Source: Salvator merianae (taxonomy: Eukaryota; Chordata; Lepidosauria; Squamata; Teiidae). From it: DNA of 64,000 nt. This document shows positions 45,470 through 58,090 of the stretch, one piece after another (the first letter of the stretch is position 1; each line of letters begins with the position of its first letter). The stretch spans positions 50,245,428 through 50,309,427 of the forward strand of contig QVOM02000119.1 in the NCBI GenBank assembly GCA_003586115.2, given 5' to 3'. Both the position numbers and the translations under genes were made by a program. The notes below the pieces were generated by a model that had not been told where the DNA came from, made no database searches, and saw nothing but the letters and a program-made list of their open reading frames with translations.

Positions 45470-46010
45470 GTAGGTACCACCAACTCGTGGCTGACTCCTG
45501 ATTCACTGTATGGGCACCTCTGTGCAGCTTCTTTGACAAAGGTACAGCAATGGTTTGCCATTGCCTACTTCTGGTGAGAGGCAAGGAGCGTTTTTGAACT
45601 TACCACCATAGAACATAATAATTATTCTGTTCTATGATGGTATAAACCACGCAGCACAGACACCATCTGCACTGCGTGGCCCTAGTTACCTACCCAAGCA
45701 GGCTACCAGCATTCACGGTACAAATGCTGATAACCTTGCCTGAAGCTTACCATGGCAATGGCTGGGAAGCATCCAGCTGCTGCCATGGCAACTGCCAGGG
45801 CCACACAGCACACAGGTGCAATCAGTTGGTCATGTAGGCCAAGCTGCCACACTGCAAAGTAAGGGTGGATGCACTTTACTGGGAGCTGACAATCAGCTGA
45901 CCTGACACTTGCTAACAACAAGTGCGGACAGGCCCAAGGTATCAAACCAGCAAACTACTGTGTTCCAGACAGTTTGCTCTAACACTGAGCTCCAGCTACT
46001 CCCATCAGAA
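45470..46010 (-). repeat. SINE-like repeat interrupted by A12
   Basis: 'gtaccaccaactcgtggctg' and 'caatggtttgccattgccta' match a common squamate SINE body. After A12, 'ggtatcaaaccagcaaacta' and 'agtttgctctaacactgagc' look like a decayed reverse-oriented tRNA-like region. Family name not certain. Confidence 0.55.
45586..45935. mobile_element. Family A MITE (A12), nested in SINE
   Basis: 350 bp; ends GAGCGTTTTTGAACTTACC and AAGTGCGGACAGGCCC; flanks AAG (45583-45585) and AAG (45936-45938). Hairpin at 45601-45642 (19 of 21 paired). Confidence 0.85.
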
Positions 46011-47149
46011 TATTATCTGTGTCTAAATTTGAGATGACCGATGAGCTTGAGGGCCTCCTACCTCCTACTGCCAGGATAAAATGCTCCCACTGACAGCTGC
46101 GGAACGAAAGATTGAACCAATAATGTAAAACACCGTGTTAATCCCTTTCAAGCACACAAACACCATGGGAGCAGAACACAGCATAATACCCAATTTATTA
46201 GCATAAGCATGATTGCACTGCTGTGATTCTACTGGACTCAGTTGTGATTATATCTGGCTTCAAGCTGATTGGTTCAAAAACCTTTGAGTTTTTGAAAAAA
46301 AACTTGTTCAGCTAGACCAAATGCAACATTTAACTTTGAATGGGAAATGTGAATCACCTTGAAAACAACTATCACCTTCTAGACAGCTAAGGTGAAGTTG
46401 ACCCACCAGGAAAGAAAAGGAAGTAAATATCCCAGACTCAGCTTGATTCTTTTTGTTCATTTTGTAGCTTGTCATAAGAAACTCGAAGGCCTCATTTACT
46501 TGCCAAAGTGAGTTCATCATTTGTCCTGGTACTGCTGCAGACGATACTCTTGCTCTGCTGAGATATTATCTTGCTCCACTAGACTTCCAGCCTGGCAACA
46601 TAAATGGAAGAGGGAAGCCTTTCATCTGAGTCCGGACGCTTGATGGTGGAGAATTTTGGAAGTTTGTGTTCCTTGAAACAGTACTGTGCAGTGTTCTCCC
46701 TTACAGTATATGCAGGTTACTAGCAAGGGAGATGACTGGGTTAACCACCCCAGAATATTGCATGATTATTATTAATGGCTGACAAAATAGGACAAATGAG
46801 CAAGCTATTTTCATTTTACATATAATTGATCTCAGCCAGCTTTCCTGGCACAGATGCTGCAGCACTGGTAATACCTGGTGAATTACCTGCTAGTGCAGTA
46901 ATCATCAGATCTTCAACTGGGGATGCTTTGCTAAAAAAGGGGGGGCTATTATGACAGCTACTTTTGGATCACACCTCAGTGGTGCCATGTCCCAGCTTGA
47001 TCTGAATTTTTGTTAACTTTGAAATGAGAAAGGTTCTGGGGTTATCCAGGGCAAACTATAGCTTCTTCCTTTTCTTCCTTTTTTCTTTTCTGTTAAGCTT
47101 GCCTTCTTTCCACAGTCTCTTAAGCACTGCCGTAGCTTCCCATTTTTCC
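46011..47149. other. Unassigned non-coding stretch
   Basis: No gene or repeat recognised. Confidence 0.5.
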
Positions 47150-47207
47150 TTCCTTCCTTCCTTCCTTCCTTCCTTCCTTCCTTCCTTCCTTCCTTCCTTC
47201 CTTCCTT
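47150..47207. repeat. (TTCC)n microsatellite
   Basis: About 14 uninterrupted units. Confidence 0.95.
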
Positions 47208-47634
47208 CTTCAGTCCTAAGTCAATCTCAGGGCCAATAATTCCTGTAGTAACAAGCATCACTCCGGGTCCCGAGTTTCCTTTAACATTTTATTCAACTGT
47301 AATTCCAGAAAGGGTCCCAAGTCAGTGATCAGGCTGAAAATTACTAGGACGTAATCAACCACCACCAAGATAAATGGGAGCTCCCCAACCTCATTTCATG
47401 GCCCTGCAGAAATGATTATGGCAAAAGTGAACCAATCAGTCTTAGGCAGATAACAGGCTTGTTAAACATATTGGATGTTCAGGTTCACAAATTCCAGACT
47501 CTTTGGAGATTGTCACAAATGTACCTAAGTCATGTTTATATTGTATATATTGTTTCACTTTTAAAAAAAAAAAAAAATCCCAGCAATCTATCAGCATCTT
47601 AGTGAGTCTGTCAGATAGCCTTAATGCTATGCTG
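47208..47634. other. Unassigned stretch with A run
   Basis: Poly-A run near 47563-47577; otherwise nothing recognised. Confidence 0.5.
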
Positions 47635-48270
47635 GGATATTCACTGTGTTCAAATCTACGTTTTAATCCAACTTCAGTCCATTTTCAAAGTGAGAGAACA
47701 CTTCAGCAAATTGACAAGCTGTTTTATTTTGGCATTATCTAAGGCTGCTTCCAGGCAGCGAGAGAAAATGCAGGATCTTGTTTAAATCCTGCAATCACCT
47801 CTTTCCATTCCAGCCATTAAGCTGTGCTGTGTACATCCAGGTATTTGATGGCGTGAACACTCAGAAGTGCACAATCATTGACCATTTCTAGTCCAGCTTT
47901 GCCCCCACATGTGTGTGGTGGCCATTTTCAGGCCAAAGATCAGGAGAGAAAGTGTCCAGATAGGTAAGCCCATATCACTATCTAGGGGAAATCCATGGGG
48001 GGAGTAGATTTTTCCTGAATAGCAATAAAGTGGAATTTCCCCCCTTTTTCCTGAGGCTATGCTGGGATTACCATCAATATGTGTGGCCATCCCAACATAG
48101 CCCTGGGATAATCCCACATTTTGGACCCTGTTTGGATGCAATGTAACTCAAAAAAACCCCACCTCTGGATTAAATAAAGTGGAAAAAAAATGACTAGTCA
48201 CTTTGCTGATGTGTGCTTCCACTCCGAAGGTAGACTGAAGCTGGATTAAAACCTAGGTTTGAGTGCAGCC
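47635..48270. mobile_element. Family M MITE (M2), interrupted by E6
   Basis: Left arm 'acgttttaatccaacttcag', right arm 'ctgaagctggattaaaacct' ending GAGTGCAGCC. Between them 'actagtcactttgctgatgt' matches M1. E6 occupies 47743-48143. Confidence 0.7.
47743..48143. mobile_element. Family E MITE (E6), nested in M2, TAA duplication
   Basis: 401 bp; left GGCTGCTTCCAGGCAGCG, right (reversed) CATTGCATCCAAACAGGG. Flanks TAA (47740-47742) and TAA (48144-48146). Contains the E terminal block 'gcaggatcttgtttaaatcc'. Confidence 0.8.
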
Positions 48271-48448
48271 TATCTCTCTCAAAAACTGAAGCTACTATGG
48301 ACATCTTGGGCTTGTTGAGCTCTCAGAAATTCAGTCTGGTGCTGTACCGAAGGAGACCATGCTAAGTCTGACAGTTCATGTTCCATGGAAACACCAGCAT
48401 TCTTCAAAGAGTTTGAATTTCCCTGTGCTATCTGGAGGATCTGTTAGG

Positions 48449-48700
48449 CTGTTTCCACACTTAAGTTTTTAATTACATTGTGGAAAAAAACTGAAACCTC
48501 ACAGTTCACAACTTCAGCATTGTTGGGAGCATCCAAACATCTTGCAACACTGGAACAACCCAGAAAACCTTACAGCACCTACAGCTGTTCAATAGTACTG
48601 TTGTATGACACCTTTTAACTAGTCAAAAGCTATATGAATATTGATGAAAATAAGCTGCTGACTACATTAATTTTGAACAGCATTAAGTGTGGAGTGGACC
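48449..48700. mobile_element. Possible MITE (O)
   Basis: Candidate ends GGCTGTTTCCACACTTAAG and, from the right, GGTCCACTCCACACTTAATG. AT-rich body. One copy only. Confidence 0.4.
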
Positions 48701-48934
48701 TTTTTTGATACTAGTACATAATTCAGTGTAGAAATAGAAAGAGTGCAGGACCAGAAATGAAGCTCCTAGCCAGAACATACCTTGTTAGCTGGAGTTTAGG
48801 ACACACAGGTTCTCAATCAATAAAAAAAGACTATGGAAAACTGTGTTAGATTATTGCAATTACTTGTCCATCCCTGAACTAAAGATATTTGTCATGGAAA
48901 ACCCTTTTAAATAGCAGATCAATTTGAGGGTGCC

Positions 48935-49365
48935 TCCAGACATGAGTTAAACCCTGTGATTCTCTTGGAACTTTATGGGGGTTGCCACACATATCCATAG
49001 TATTCCTAATACAGCCTCAGGTTAGTAGATCAAAAATTAGATATATCGGTATTACAGGAAATTAGGTCACAATGCTGGGTTTCCTGTAATACTGATTGTT
49101 TACCTACATCTGCTGGCTCCTTGTATTACTGTTCCTGTTCCAAATACCTGGAAGCTAGCAAAATGTGGGGGGAAAACAAAGCGATGTGGGCAGGTGCTTT
49201 GTTAGCATCTGGGTATTTGGAATAGGAACAGTAGTAACACACGGAACCAGTAGACAGAGGTAAGACCCTAGGATTGCCTCCTACTATCTGGCAGAGGTAG
49301 GAAGAGGTAAGTGCAGGTTCTAAAGAAAATTTCACAATTGCTTTGTGTCATCAGGATATGAATAG
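48935..49365. mobile_element. Family E MITE (E4), multi-hairpin
   Basis: Left GGGTGCCTCCAGACATGAG. Stem 1 'cggtattacaggaaa' / 'tttcctgtaatactg'. Stem 2 pairs 'tgctggctcc...ggaagctagcaaaatg' with 'ttgttagcatctgggtattt'. Same layout as E1 but different stem sequence. Confidence 0.65.
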
Positions 49366-52300
49366 ATGTAAATAACTTGAGCTACCATTCCCTGAAAGCA
49401 ACTTAAAAGAAGAAAGCCATCTATGTTGAAAGAGTATCCTGTATAATAATGAGGGACTGATAGCTGAAAGAATTTTGAGGAAAACCATCTGTATGAAGGA
49501 ATTTTGAAATGGGATACCACAAGTCAACACTTTCAGTTATCCTTAAAGCAAATCTCCCGTGTTAATCGTGAATGAAAATACTTGTCTTTCACTTCACTAC
49601 ACTTTATTCTCTCGTGAGCTTGGATTTTTCTTTTTTCAGTTTTTCAGCTGGTTACATGTTTTTAATAAAATTTTGATAGCATTGGCAGGCGTAGGAGTCA
49701 GACAAGTGCAAATTTTAAATTATAATTTGCATTTTGCCATTTTAGCTTAGGAAGATGTTCAAATGGCAAAATGAGCTGCCATCAACTTTATTTTTCTTCT
49801 TTCCATCTTAAGAAATTAGTACTGCACTGTGAATCACTATATTTGAGCCCCTGGGACATGTTCACCTTAGCTCACTGGGTTTTTGAGGGAAATTCAAGAA
49901 CTAGAATATATTCTGTGATTCTTTTCCTCATGTTGTATTAATTTTTAAAGTGTTTAATAATTCACAGTTATGGACTTTTCTCCCCTCCTGTGGCTTGAAT
50001 GCTATGTTTTCTTTCAGCCTAAGAATTCTGTATCTTGTTCAGAATATCATCTAAAGATGTATCTTTTTCTGACTCACACAAGGTTTGCAGTATTCACATC
50101 TGTTGCGTAGCATGATGTCACACATTTCTGGAAGCTACCAAAGAATACAGGCTGTTTTCTCTTTGCCATTGATGCCTAGGCCACTGAAAAACAAGATTAT
50201 TTTCCACTAGAGAAGGCTGCGAAATCTGTTTGTGGAATTGGGCCAGTGGTTTGAGGTTCATTAAGAAATGGTTTGTCCGTGAATGCAGTTCAGTTGATGT
50301 GAACCTAACTGCAAAAAAATGTGTGCACCTCTCTACAATAGTCTTGTGCTGCTATCTACAAAAAGACAAAATGAACACATAAAAGGAAGGTTCACATTTC
50401 CTGTTTACAACCGTTATCTCTGTGCATTCATTGTACTTGGATACAATGACTTACACACCCACACCTTTGCTCAGGCCATATCTCCATTGATGTCACCTGA
50501 TACCTTGTGGGAGGGGTTAAGCCCCCTTGTTTCCACTCGTGGTGGCATAAAGCAGCCCATGAAGAACCCGCTGTCCCAGTGAAGAGTGCAATTATGGGCT
50601 GAGATGCCCTTGCGTGAAGGATGTGGTTTTGTGCTCTACGGAAGAATGTCTGGAAAGCTGCATCACTGGGCACCTCCGTGTTCTGAAATGGAGCCATGGA
50701 GGCACCCCTTTAACGTGTGAAGGAGGCACTCACCAAGACACCTGCCCCAGGCTTCCTCTCCATCTGCCTGTGTGTTCAGTATCACAAGAGTATTCCTGTA
50801 TGTTGTTCCTGGCAGGTCCACAATACAGACTGCACTTAGGGAACCAGACCAATATTACTGCTACTTACCAGAGGAATTAACACAGGCTGACATTACTATA
50901 GGCTGCTACTAGGCATTGCTGCCATTTACTATAGCTTACATTCTTATTTTTAGCAGCACTGATTCCTGCTGCTCTACAATTCAATTGTTTTGCCCTTTGT
51001 TTCTGGAATCCTGTCCCCAGAAAAATCTGCCCTTACTATTTCTCTTCTACTACCCAGAATACTTCCTTTAACCAGTCTTTCTGTACCCTTGCCCTTGCTG
51101 GATTCCTGTGTGCTTTGTTGTGGTTAGTTGTTGCCCCCAGGACTGCCCACTGTCACAGAGAAGACTCACAGTATTAATAGCAAGCCCTCACGCAATGGTG
51201 CAGACAGGCGGGGCAAAAATTAGGTTGCTAGAGAATGAGGTGAAAATACATCCTGTGTACTGCAGCTGGAACATGGGATGGAAACAAGGCCTCATGCTGG
51301 CAGTGTAGTTGCCACCCAGGGCAACAAGACCTTCACACTGAAGACTCTGTACAATCCTAACTTGCAATGTCCTGCTTTTCTTTCGCCCTGGTAGTTACAC
51401 TGGGCCTTTCTGAATGGTGCACCCTGAATCACGCAACAGCGACCCACGCTAAGGGCTGTCCCACTTTGGAGGCTGCAAATGAAAGTTCCTAGTCTCTGAA
51501 GTTGCTGACCAGGGCTGTTTTGGCTGGGTGCCCAGAAATGCTGTCTCTGAGTGCTCAGCAGAATGGCATTGGCTATTTTATTGGCAGTATATGAATCACT
51601 GCTTGTGAACCAGTGAACCATCAGCAGAGAGGGGTGAGATTGGAAGGGTAGAATGTATAAGTGTATAGACATCCTCTGAGCTTTGTGATTTTGCAGAGAA
51701 GTATACTCCTTGGTACTTAGTAAAGCTTCTAAACTAGAAATGATGGTCTGACTACATGATTCCTAAGGGCTGGGCTGGGTACTCATCACATATCTGATGT
51801 TAAGAAAGAGGACTTTGGAGCAAGCTATTCCATTGACCTGCTCCTGAGTTCCCCTCCTTCACAACAGCAGATTAATAATGTATTAATGACTGGTGGCACA
51901 GAGATTAGGAGCACTAAGCTAGAACCTAGGACAAGATCCACATATATGTCATAGACATGCACTGCAGAGATTACTCCTGGACAAGAACAGCATTGTAGTT
52001 CAAGAATCTAGTGGGCAGTGCAAAGCATGTTTGGAGTTGTCTGATGGCCAGCCTGTCCCAGCCTACCTTTGAGGCCAGGAAACAAAAGTTCCCTGACCTT
52101 GAAGTTGTAGCTCAGGTACATATTTACTGTGCCTCCAGAGTGTCCTGGACTATCCCTTCCACTAGCAGCTGTCTGCATCATGGTGGAAGAATCCTTGGCC
52201 TGCACAGGGACTGCTTTAAAGGAGTCTCTGGCTAGAGTGCTCCTGGGCATGGATTCTGTGCTGAGGAGGTAGCCAGGCACAGGGGCTATGCAGCCACTGA

Positions 52301-52599
52301 AGGCTGTGGCTTTTTGTGGTGCATGTTGGCGTGAGAATCCCATGATTGCAGCCCACAACTGGTTCAGTCCTCAGGGACTATGAGGATGTTTCTTACGAGT
52401 CTATTGGATCATATGTCTTCTCTGCAATGAAAGCTCACTGGGTTTTCCTAGCTATGGGTAAAATAGCCTGATTGCCTTGTGAGTACCTTTGGAAAGGCAA
52501 AAGACTAAGGGAGTAAACCTTGACAGAAACTCTAGAGCAGAGTCTCTAAGGTGGTTCAATAGATTCTTCATCTTTTCTGCAGCCAACTAGGTGCCAGAT
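49366..52599. other. Unassigned non-coding stretch
   Basis: No host exon, LINE or MITE end recognised. Phrases 'cactgggcac' and 'cactgggcctttctgaat' near 50665 and 51400 may be a decayed transposon. Open frames (up to 126 codons) have no motifs. Confidence 0.4.
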
Positions 52600-53082
52600 G
52601 TCATGTTCGCACTTCTTTCATCTAGAGTGGATCAGAGAGCATTTTGCCCTCCTAGTATGCTCTGTCCACAGAGGATGGAGTGTAGACCAGGCTGAGACAC
52701 CCAAAATGGCATCCGGGTCTGGTCCACCAAAAGACTCTTGAGGTCTACCAGCATACCAAGAAGATGATATGCCTCTGTGTTCCAGCTTACCATATAGAAC
52801 TCATTTCAGTGGTGGAACAAGGCACATCACTGAAATGGGTTCCCTGGGAGTTCTGAAAGCCAAGAACTTTCCTGGACCTTAGAGCATTAGGGCACTCCTG
52901 TACCAGCTCTGAAGCTGGTGTGAACTTCAGAGATGGCTGAGGAGCTGGCACAAAACAGGCTATCCCAATAAAAATTACCCTGTTCCATGCCAGGAACAAT
53001 GTGAGCTTGGGACAGATGGCTTATTCTGGACCCAAGTGTCCCGGTCTGGTCCTGAATATTGAAGGTAAGTGTGAATATGGCC
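52600..53082. mobile_element. Family L MITE
   Basis: Ends GTCATGTTCGCACTT and, from the right, GGCCATATTCACACTT, close to family A/G ends. Hairpin with stem 'catttcagtg' / 'cactgaaatg' around 52803-52840. Partial homolog at 9860-9905. Confidence 0.5.
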
Positions 53083-54611
53083 TTAATTGAATATACTTTC
53101 CCCCTCTACTTTGCCTTTTGCTTTCTTTTTGTACATAGCTATTTTCAAAGTTTCAAAATACAACCATTTCACCTTCTCTTGCTTATTTTTTAGGGGTATT
53201 TTTTATTGCCACCACTTAGATATTCATTCTATCCACTGGGTCTAGTCCATTAAACCTGTTTTTTTCACTTCTACTGCACGTTGCAGTGATCATATCTTAT
53301 TGCTGTAACCATTTTCTATTTTCTTTAACTTTATTTGGAATTTTTTGATTAGGAGTTTACGGTCAGAGCCACAGTCAGCTCCAGGCTGGTTTTTTGCAGA
53401 CGGAAAAGAGTTCTTCCATCTTTGATTGCAAAGTACAGAGTCATTTTATTTCATTGGTGTCCATCTGGCAATGTCCGTGTGCAGAGTCATCTCGCAGGAT
53501 ACTGAAAGATGATGTTTAACACAACCAGCAAATTGTCTTGGCAGAATTCTATTAATCTGCCAACTCCCTTGTTTTGTACACCTAAGCCAAATCCACCAGT
53601 TATTCGTCCTATTTTTTTGTCACCAGCCTTAGCATTCCAGTCATGTATGATGAATATAACATCTCATATGATGAATATAACATCTCTACTTTGTGTTACT
53701 TTTTGTGGCCACTTTGGCCTCCTTAGCTTCTGTAGTTGGTGCACAGACACATCAATGAAATATTAAATGGATTGCTTTGGATATTTGGCCTATCTTTCTT
53801 TGAATTGTAAGCAAATACCAAGTTTGGCACCCTTTTATTGCCAATTGGAGCCACTCTATTTCTTTTGAAATTTTCCTGTCTACAGTAGAAGATCTGATGT
53901 GAAGTGCTTCATTCCAATCCAGTCCAGTCCAGTCCATTTCAATTCACTGATTCCTAAGATATCAACTTATACATCTTCGCTTTATACACATCATGTTTAC
54001 TTTGTTCATGGTCCTCACAGGGTTCACATATATATAAAGTGGAGGAAATGCTTTAAATTAGAAGTAATGCTTAGTCTGTTTCGTTGCTGTTCACACCAAT
54101 AATTTATGCATGCCAAGCACACAATATCTGGAACACACAGGTGTTTTATTGTGTATTGATGCCAGTCTGGGACCCAACCCACCACTCCCTGCTCCGCTGT
54201 GCACTGCAAGTTGATTGGCAGCTCTGTCAATCAAAGTTTGGGCAGGGTTTTGTTTTGGTCTGTTTTGTCCTTAAAGAATTCAGTGCATACCTGTACAGAA
54301 AAGCACTATCGTTGGTACTTGGAACGCTCTACAATATTAACACTTAATTAATACCTAAGGGCAAGAAGTATGACCATACATATGGTTACATTTTCAAGAT
54401 CTTCAAAGCATTTGGGTTTGTTTTGGTTTTACAGCACTGAATTGACAAGTGGAAGACAGGGAAAGGTTTGGGGAGGGGAATTAACAGCAACCTTTGAACT
54501 GAAACTGTGTTAAATGAGAAAAGAAAAGGTTAAAATCTACTGACTGCACATACAAATGCAAAATAAGGAACTGCCCTGGGACCTTTGAGTGAACAGTGGA
54601 GATACAAATGT
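53083..54611. other. Unassigned stretch
   Basis: Small local tandem repeats only: 'atgatgaatataacatctc' twice at about 53647-53686 and (CCAGT)n at 53916-53936. Confidence 0.5.
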
Positions 54612-54613
54612 TA

Positions 54614-54647
<34 letters not shown>
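54612..54647. repeat. (AAAT)n microsatellite
   Basis: About nine units, preceded by 'tacaaatgttat', possibly a retroposon tail. Confidence 0.9.
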
Positions 54648-54648
<1 letters not shown>

Positions 54649-55054
54649 CTGTAGGGATTTAGCTGACTATACCAGGAAGAATTTATTACAAAGTAATTGA
54701 GGGGTAGAACAGTCAAAGTTCTGCAGAAATAGAACTGTGAAGAAGCAAACTGGCTGCGTTTCACAGAGTGCTTCAAAACTGAACTTTGAGGGGAGAGGGA
54801 AGCAGATCAAGTTTATGCTCACAGAGGATCTGAGACAGGTTGGTTTTAAGCTGCTGTTTCCTGAGTATTTTAAAGGTTGAAAAAAAGATAATTTCTTAGC
54901 TCTAAGTAGTGGTGGCATGTGCAGAGGAGACATTTTGCCCATGTCCCTTCACCCATACCAGTAGACCTGCGCTTCTGCACAGGAACAAGAGTGCATTGAG
55001 GTGTGCAGCCAAATTCCAGTGCTGAAGCACAGTGATTGGCCAGAAGAAAGAGAC

Positions 55055-55112
55055 AGAGGTGGAGACAGATAGAGACAGAGACAGAGAGACTGAGAGAGAG
55101 ATTGAGACCTCC
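55055..55112. repeat. (GAGACA)n purine-rich repeat
   Basis: Imperfect GAGACAGA units. Confidence 0.8.
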
Positions 55113-55311
55113 TTCATATGATCTGGTACAGCATCTACACCCAAAAACAAGCCACTCTAATGATGTTTTCTGGGATTCAATGGAACTTATGCAGATTGTC
55201 AAATTTTAATGTGATCTTCACTGACCAGAGATGGCTATAGTCTGCAGAAAAAACACTAGTGCAGTTACAGCCAGATTCCATGTTACAATAGTATATAATT
55301 CCTTGCAACAA

Positions 55312-55314
55312 TAA

Positions 55315-55389
<75 letters not shown>

Positions 55390-55390
55390 T
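55312..55390. repeat. (ATT)n microsatellite
   Basis: About 26 ATT units, adjoining on the right a LINE/SINE tail fragment. The poly-Asn frame on the minus strand is an artefact. Confidence 0.95.
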
Positions 55391-55440
55391 AATGACATTT
55401 TTATCCCACTCCATACCAAAAGTCTCAGGGTGACCATTAC
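55391..55440 (-). repeat. LINE/SINE 3' tail fragment
   Basis: 'tttttatcccactccatacc' and 'aagtctcagggtgaccatta' match the reverse complement of the L2-type tail; the (ATT)n is its expanded terminal repeat. Confidence 0.6.
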
Positions 55441-55808
55441 TTGCCCCTCCCCAAACTTCCTTGATCTTCAATTATATGCACTTGTAAGTATGAATTTATA
55501 ACCCTTTTATGTATTAATTCCTTGCTGTGCTGAAGGGATTTGTATATCCTGATAATACTGTGAGCTGCAAGCATGTAGGGCTACCCTTGACAACCAAGTC
55601 ACAGTAAAGAGATCATACTAAACATTATCCACTGGAATAAAGAAAATGGCTACCAAGTAAACCACAAGGAAAATAGCAATCAGTGGGACATTGAAGTTAC
55701 ACCAGAAAATGAGCTGCACATCAGAAAGGGTTCAAGAAGCCACCGGGGAAGAACAGAGAACAAGTATGAATAATGCCAGAGTTTATGAAATGGTTGGATC
55801 AAAACCAA
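55441..55808. other. Unassigned stretch
   Basis: Nothing recognised. Confidence 0.5.
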
Positions 55809-56279
55809 GGGCCTTTTCACACTTTCCACCTTGGAATGTTCAAACCCAAACATTCCAAGGTGGAACAATCTCTACTGTGCAGCAGTCATCCACATTGCAA
55901 GGACTGGAACCTAGAAATGGGCTTCCAGCATTCAAAGTGCAAACGCTGCCCAGCCACCATGTCAGCAGCCATGGAAGCATCCAGCCACTGCCATGGCAAC
56001 CGGAGACATGGCACGTGACTGTGCAGTCACAGCCAAACTGCACCATAGTCTGCAGCGTTTGCACCAAAACATAGGTGCGAATGCTGCATACCAGGAGCAG
56101 TCTTACTGCTCCCAGTACAGCTGTGGACTACAGTTTTGTGGTCCACAGCTAGTAGTGATCACAAATAGTGATCAGGAGCATTTGCAGATGCTACTGATCA
56201 CTTGGACCTCCACAAAATGTGGACACACTTTGCTAATGAGTGTGCAGATGCTCACTAGCAATCAAGTACAAACAGGCCT
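55809..56279. mobile_element. Family A MITE (A11)
   Basis: Left GGGCCTTTTCACACTTTCC, hairpin 55826-55863 (perfect 15-bp stem). Internal 'catccagccactgccatggc' and 'ttttgtggtccacagctagt'; right end AAGTACAAACAGGCC. Confidence 0.8.
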
Positions 56280-57257
56280 GAAGAGAAAGCCCACCCCTAT
56301 AGCTAGCCACTCAGGTACAAACAGGTCTTTAAATATGGACTCTAATTCCTCTTGGACAGACTGGGCCATAGTAACCTTTGCCAGCCCTAGAGGGGCTACA
56401 TTTCAGTAGTGAGTGTGGTCAAGGCTGCATCCACATGCAGATAAAAAAGCACCTTTGAGGCAGCTTAGAGACATCATGGAGATGGATTGCGGGTGGGATT
56501 GTTCACATGGCAGTCTGCCCTTCTCCCCTCTCATGAATGCTGTAGACTAGAGAAGGTGAATTAGAGATAGAATGAGAACACAAGGACCACATGCTACTTG
56601 CCTTTAAAGTGATTTTGAGCTGCTTTTTCTTTGCTACATATGATTGCAGTCTAAGAGCAGGTGTGACCGTGCCACAATCCAAAATGTACAGATGCATAAA
56701 TGGCACACAGAGGAGATCAGCTGAGGATGCGGCTTACTAGTCTTCCATGCTTCTGACTCATTAGGAACAATTTGTATCCCCAGCTGGGTACACACTGAAG
56801 AGAGTTTAAATGCAAGCTCTTTTGAATCCTAAGCATACACAAGACGAGCTTGTATGAAAAAGGTAGAGAAATAAAGGGTGGATTATAGGGGTTAAAGTGT
56901 TTCTGTGAGAGGCTGTGACAGATGGAAAGCATTCCTCTGGGAGTTCTGTGCATTGGCAGCAGAAAAAAACACTCCTACTGCTTTCCCAAGTGTTGTCTAT
57001 GCAACTTTCACTATACAATTTCTCTGTATTCTCGAACCAGAGTTGAGCTCTCAGGTGCATTCAAAGCAGTATACCTTAAATCCACCCACGTCACAGAAAA
57101 CCCTGCCCATCGTGCAGTCCTAATCCTGATCTGGAAAGAAAAGGAAGGCAATTTATTTGTCATATTTAATATTCTCCATCTTTCTAATTTCTTTAAAAAC
57201 AAAAAAAAAAACTCTTATTTGACTATTTCCTTCCTCTTATAAACAATGAGAGGAAAA
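56280..57257. other. Unassigned stretch
   Basis: A second A-type-end phrase 'ggtacaaacaggtct' at 56313 and 'aaggctgcatccacatgcag' at 56424 hint at decayed MITEs; not resolved. Confidence 0.4.
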
Positions 57258-57380
57258 CGAATGCTACATTTATTTATTCATTCATTTGCTTTTCTACCCC
57301 ACCCTATACCGGAAGATCTTAGGGTGGGTTACAATAAAATCAGTATAAAAATAGATTTAAAAGTTAGCTTGAACAATGAC
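57258..57380 (-). repeat. LINE/SINE 3' tail
   Basis: 'atttatttattcattcattt' then 'tctaccccaccctataccgg', 'cttagggtgggttacaataa': reverse complement of the L2-type tail, matching 42840-42910. Confidence 0.75.
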
Positions 57381-57910
57381 AGTGCCTGCATTGAGGGGTA
57401 CATGCTGTCAAAGGCCAGGAGGATAAAGAAGATCATCTTCACCAACCATTAGAATATATACACTGAGGGTGCCTGTGCTGTGTCACCATTATGCAGCAAA
57501 GACACCTTACATGAGGGCAGTTTCTATTACTGTCAATGGAGACCAGCTGCCCTGAGGACCTGATTAAAGTGCTTTTGCTGCTAGTGGAGACTCTGCTTTG
57601 AGCTATCAAGAATTTTCAAGAAAGGTTTCCATCAATAAATACCTTTACAATGCAAGGATTTTTTTTTTTGCTCCACTAGACCAGTACAACTACCGACATG
57701 CAGATGAACACAGCTGTTAAATGTCATCTGTCTCCTCTAAGGCAGACAGGTACACCTGAACTCCAGTTTGCATGAGGAGAGGGAAAGCAACCTTTGGAAA
57801 AGAATGCCTTTCTCTACAGCAAAATGGGGACAAGAGTGCTGTCAATCAACAATCTGTTCACTCAGCCTTTGAATTGATGTCTCATCCCTTCGTAGACAAG
57901 CTGGAGCTAA
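57381..57910. other. Unassigned stretch
   Basis: Nothing recognised; poly-T at 57660. Confidence 0.5.
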
Positions 57911-58090
57911 GGCCTTTTCTGCACTTGGACTTATTCTAGATTATAACTCAGAATAGGGACCTGCCATCTGCATGCTAGTGCAGACTATGGTAGACCCTGG
58001 GCAAGACATTTCATAGTTTGCACTAGCATATGCATAGCAGGTCCCTATTCTGGGATATAATCCACAATAAGACCAAGTGCAGAAAGGGCC
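57911..58090. mobile_element. Family B MITE (B5)
   Basis: 180 bp; ends GGCCTTTTCTGCACTTGG and CCAAGTGCAGAAAGGGCC. Shares the central segment 'tagaccctgggcaagac' with B1 and differs from it at about ten positions. Confidence 0.85.

Noticed and set aside
55177..55437. Poly-asparagine protein
   Set aside because: Translation of the (ATT)n microsatellite.
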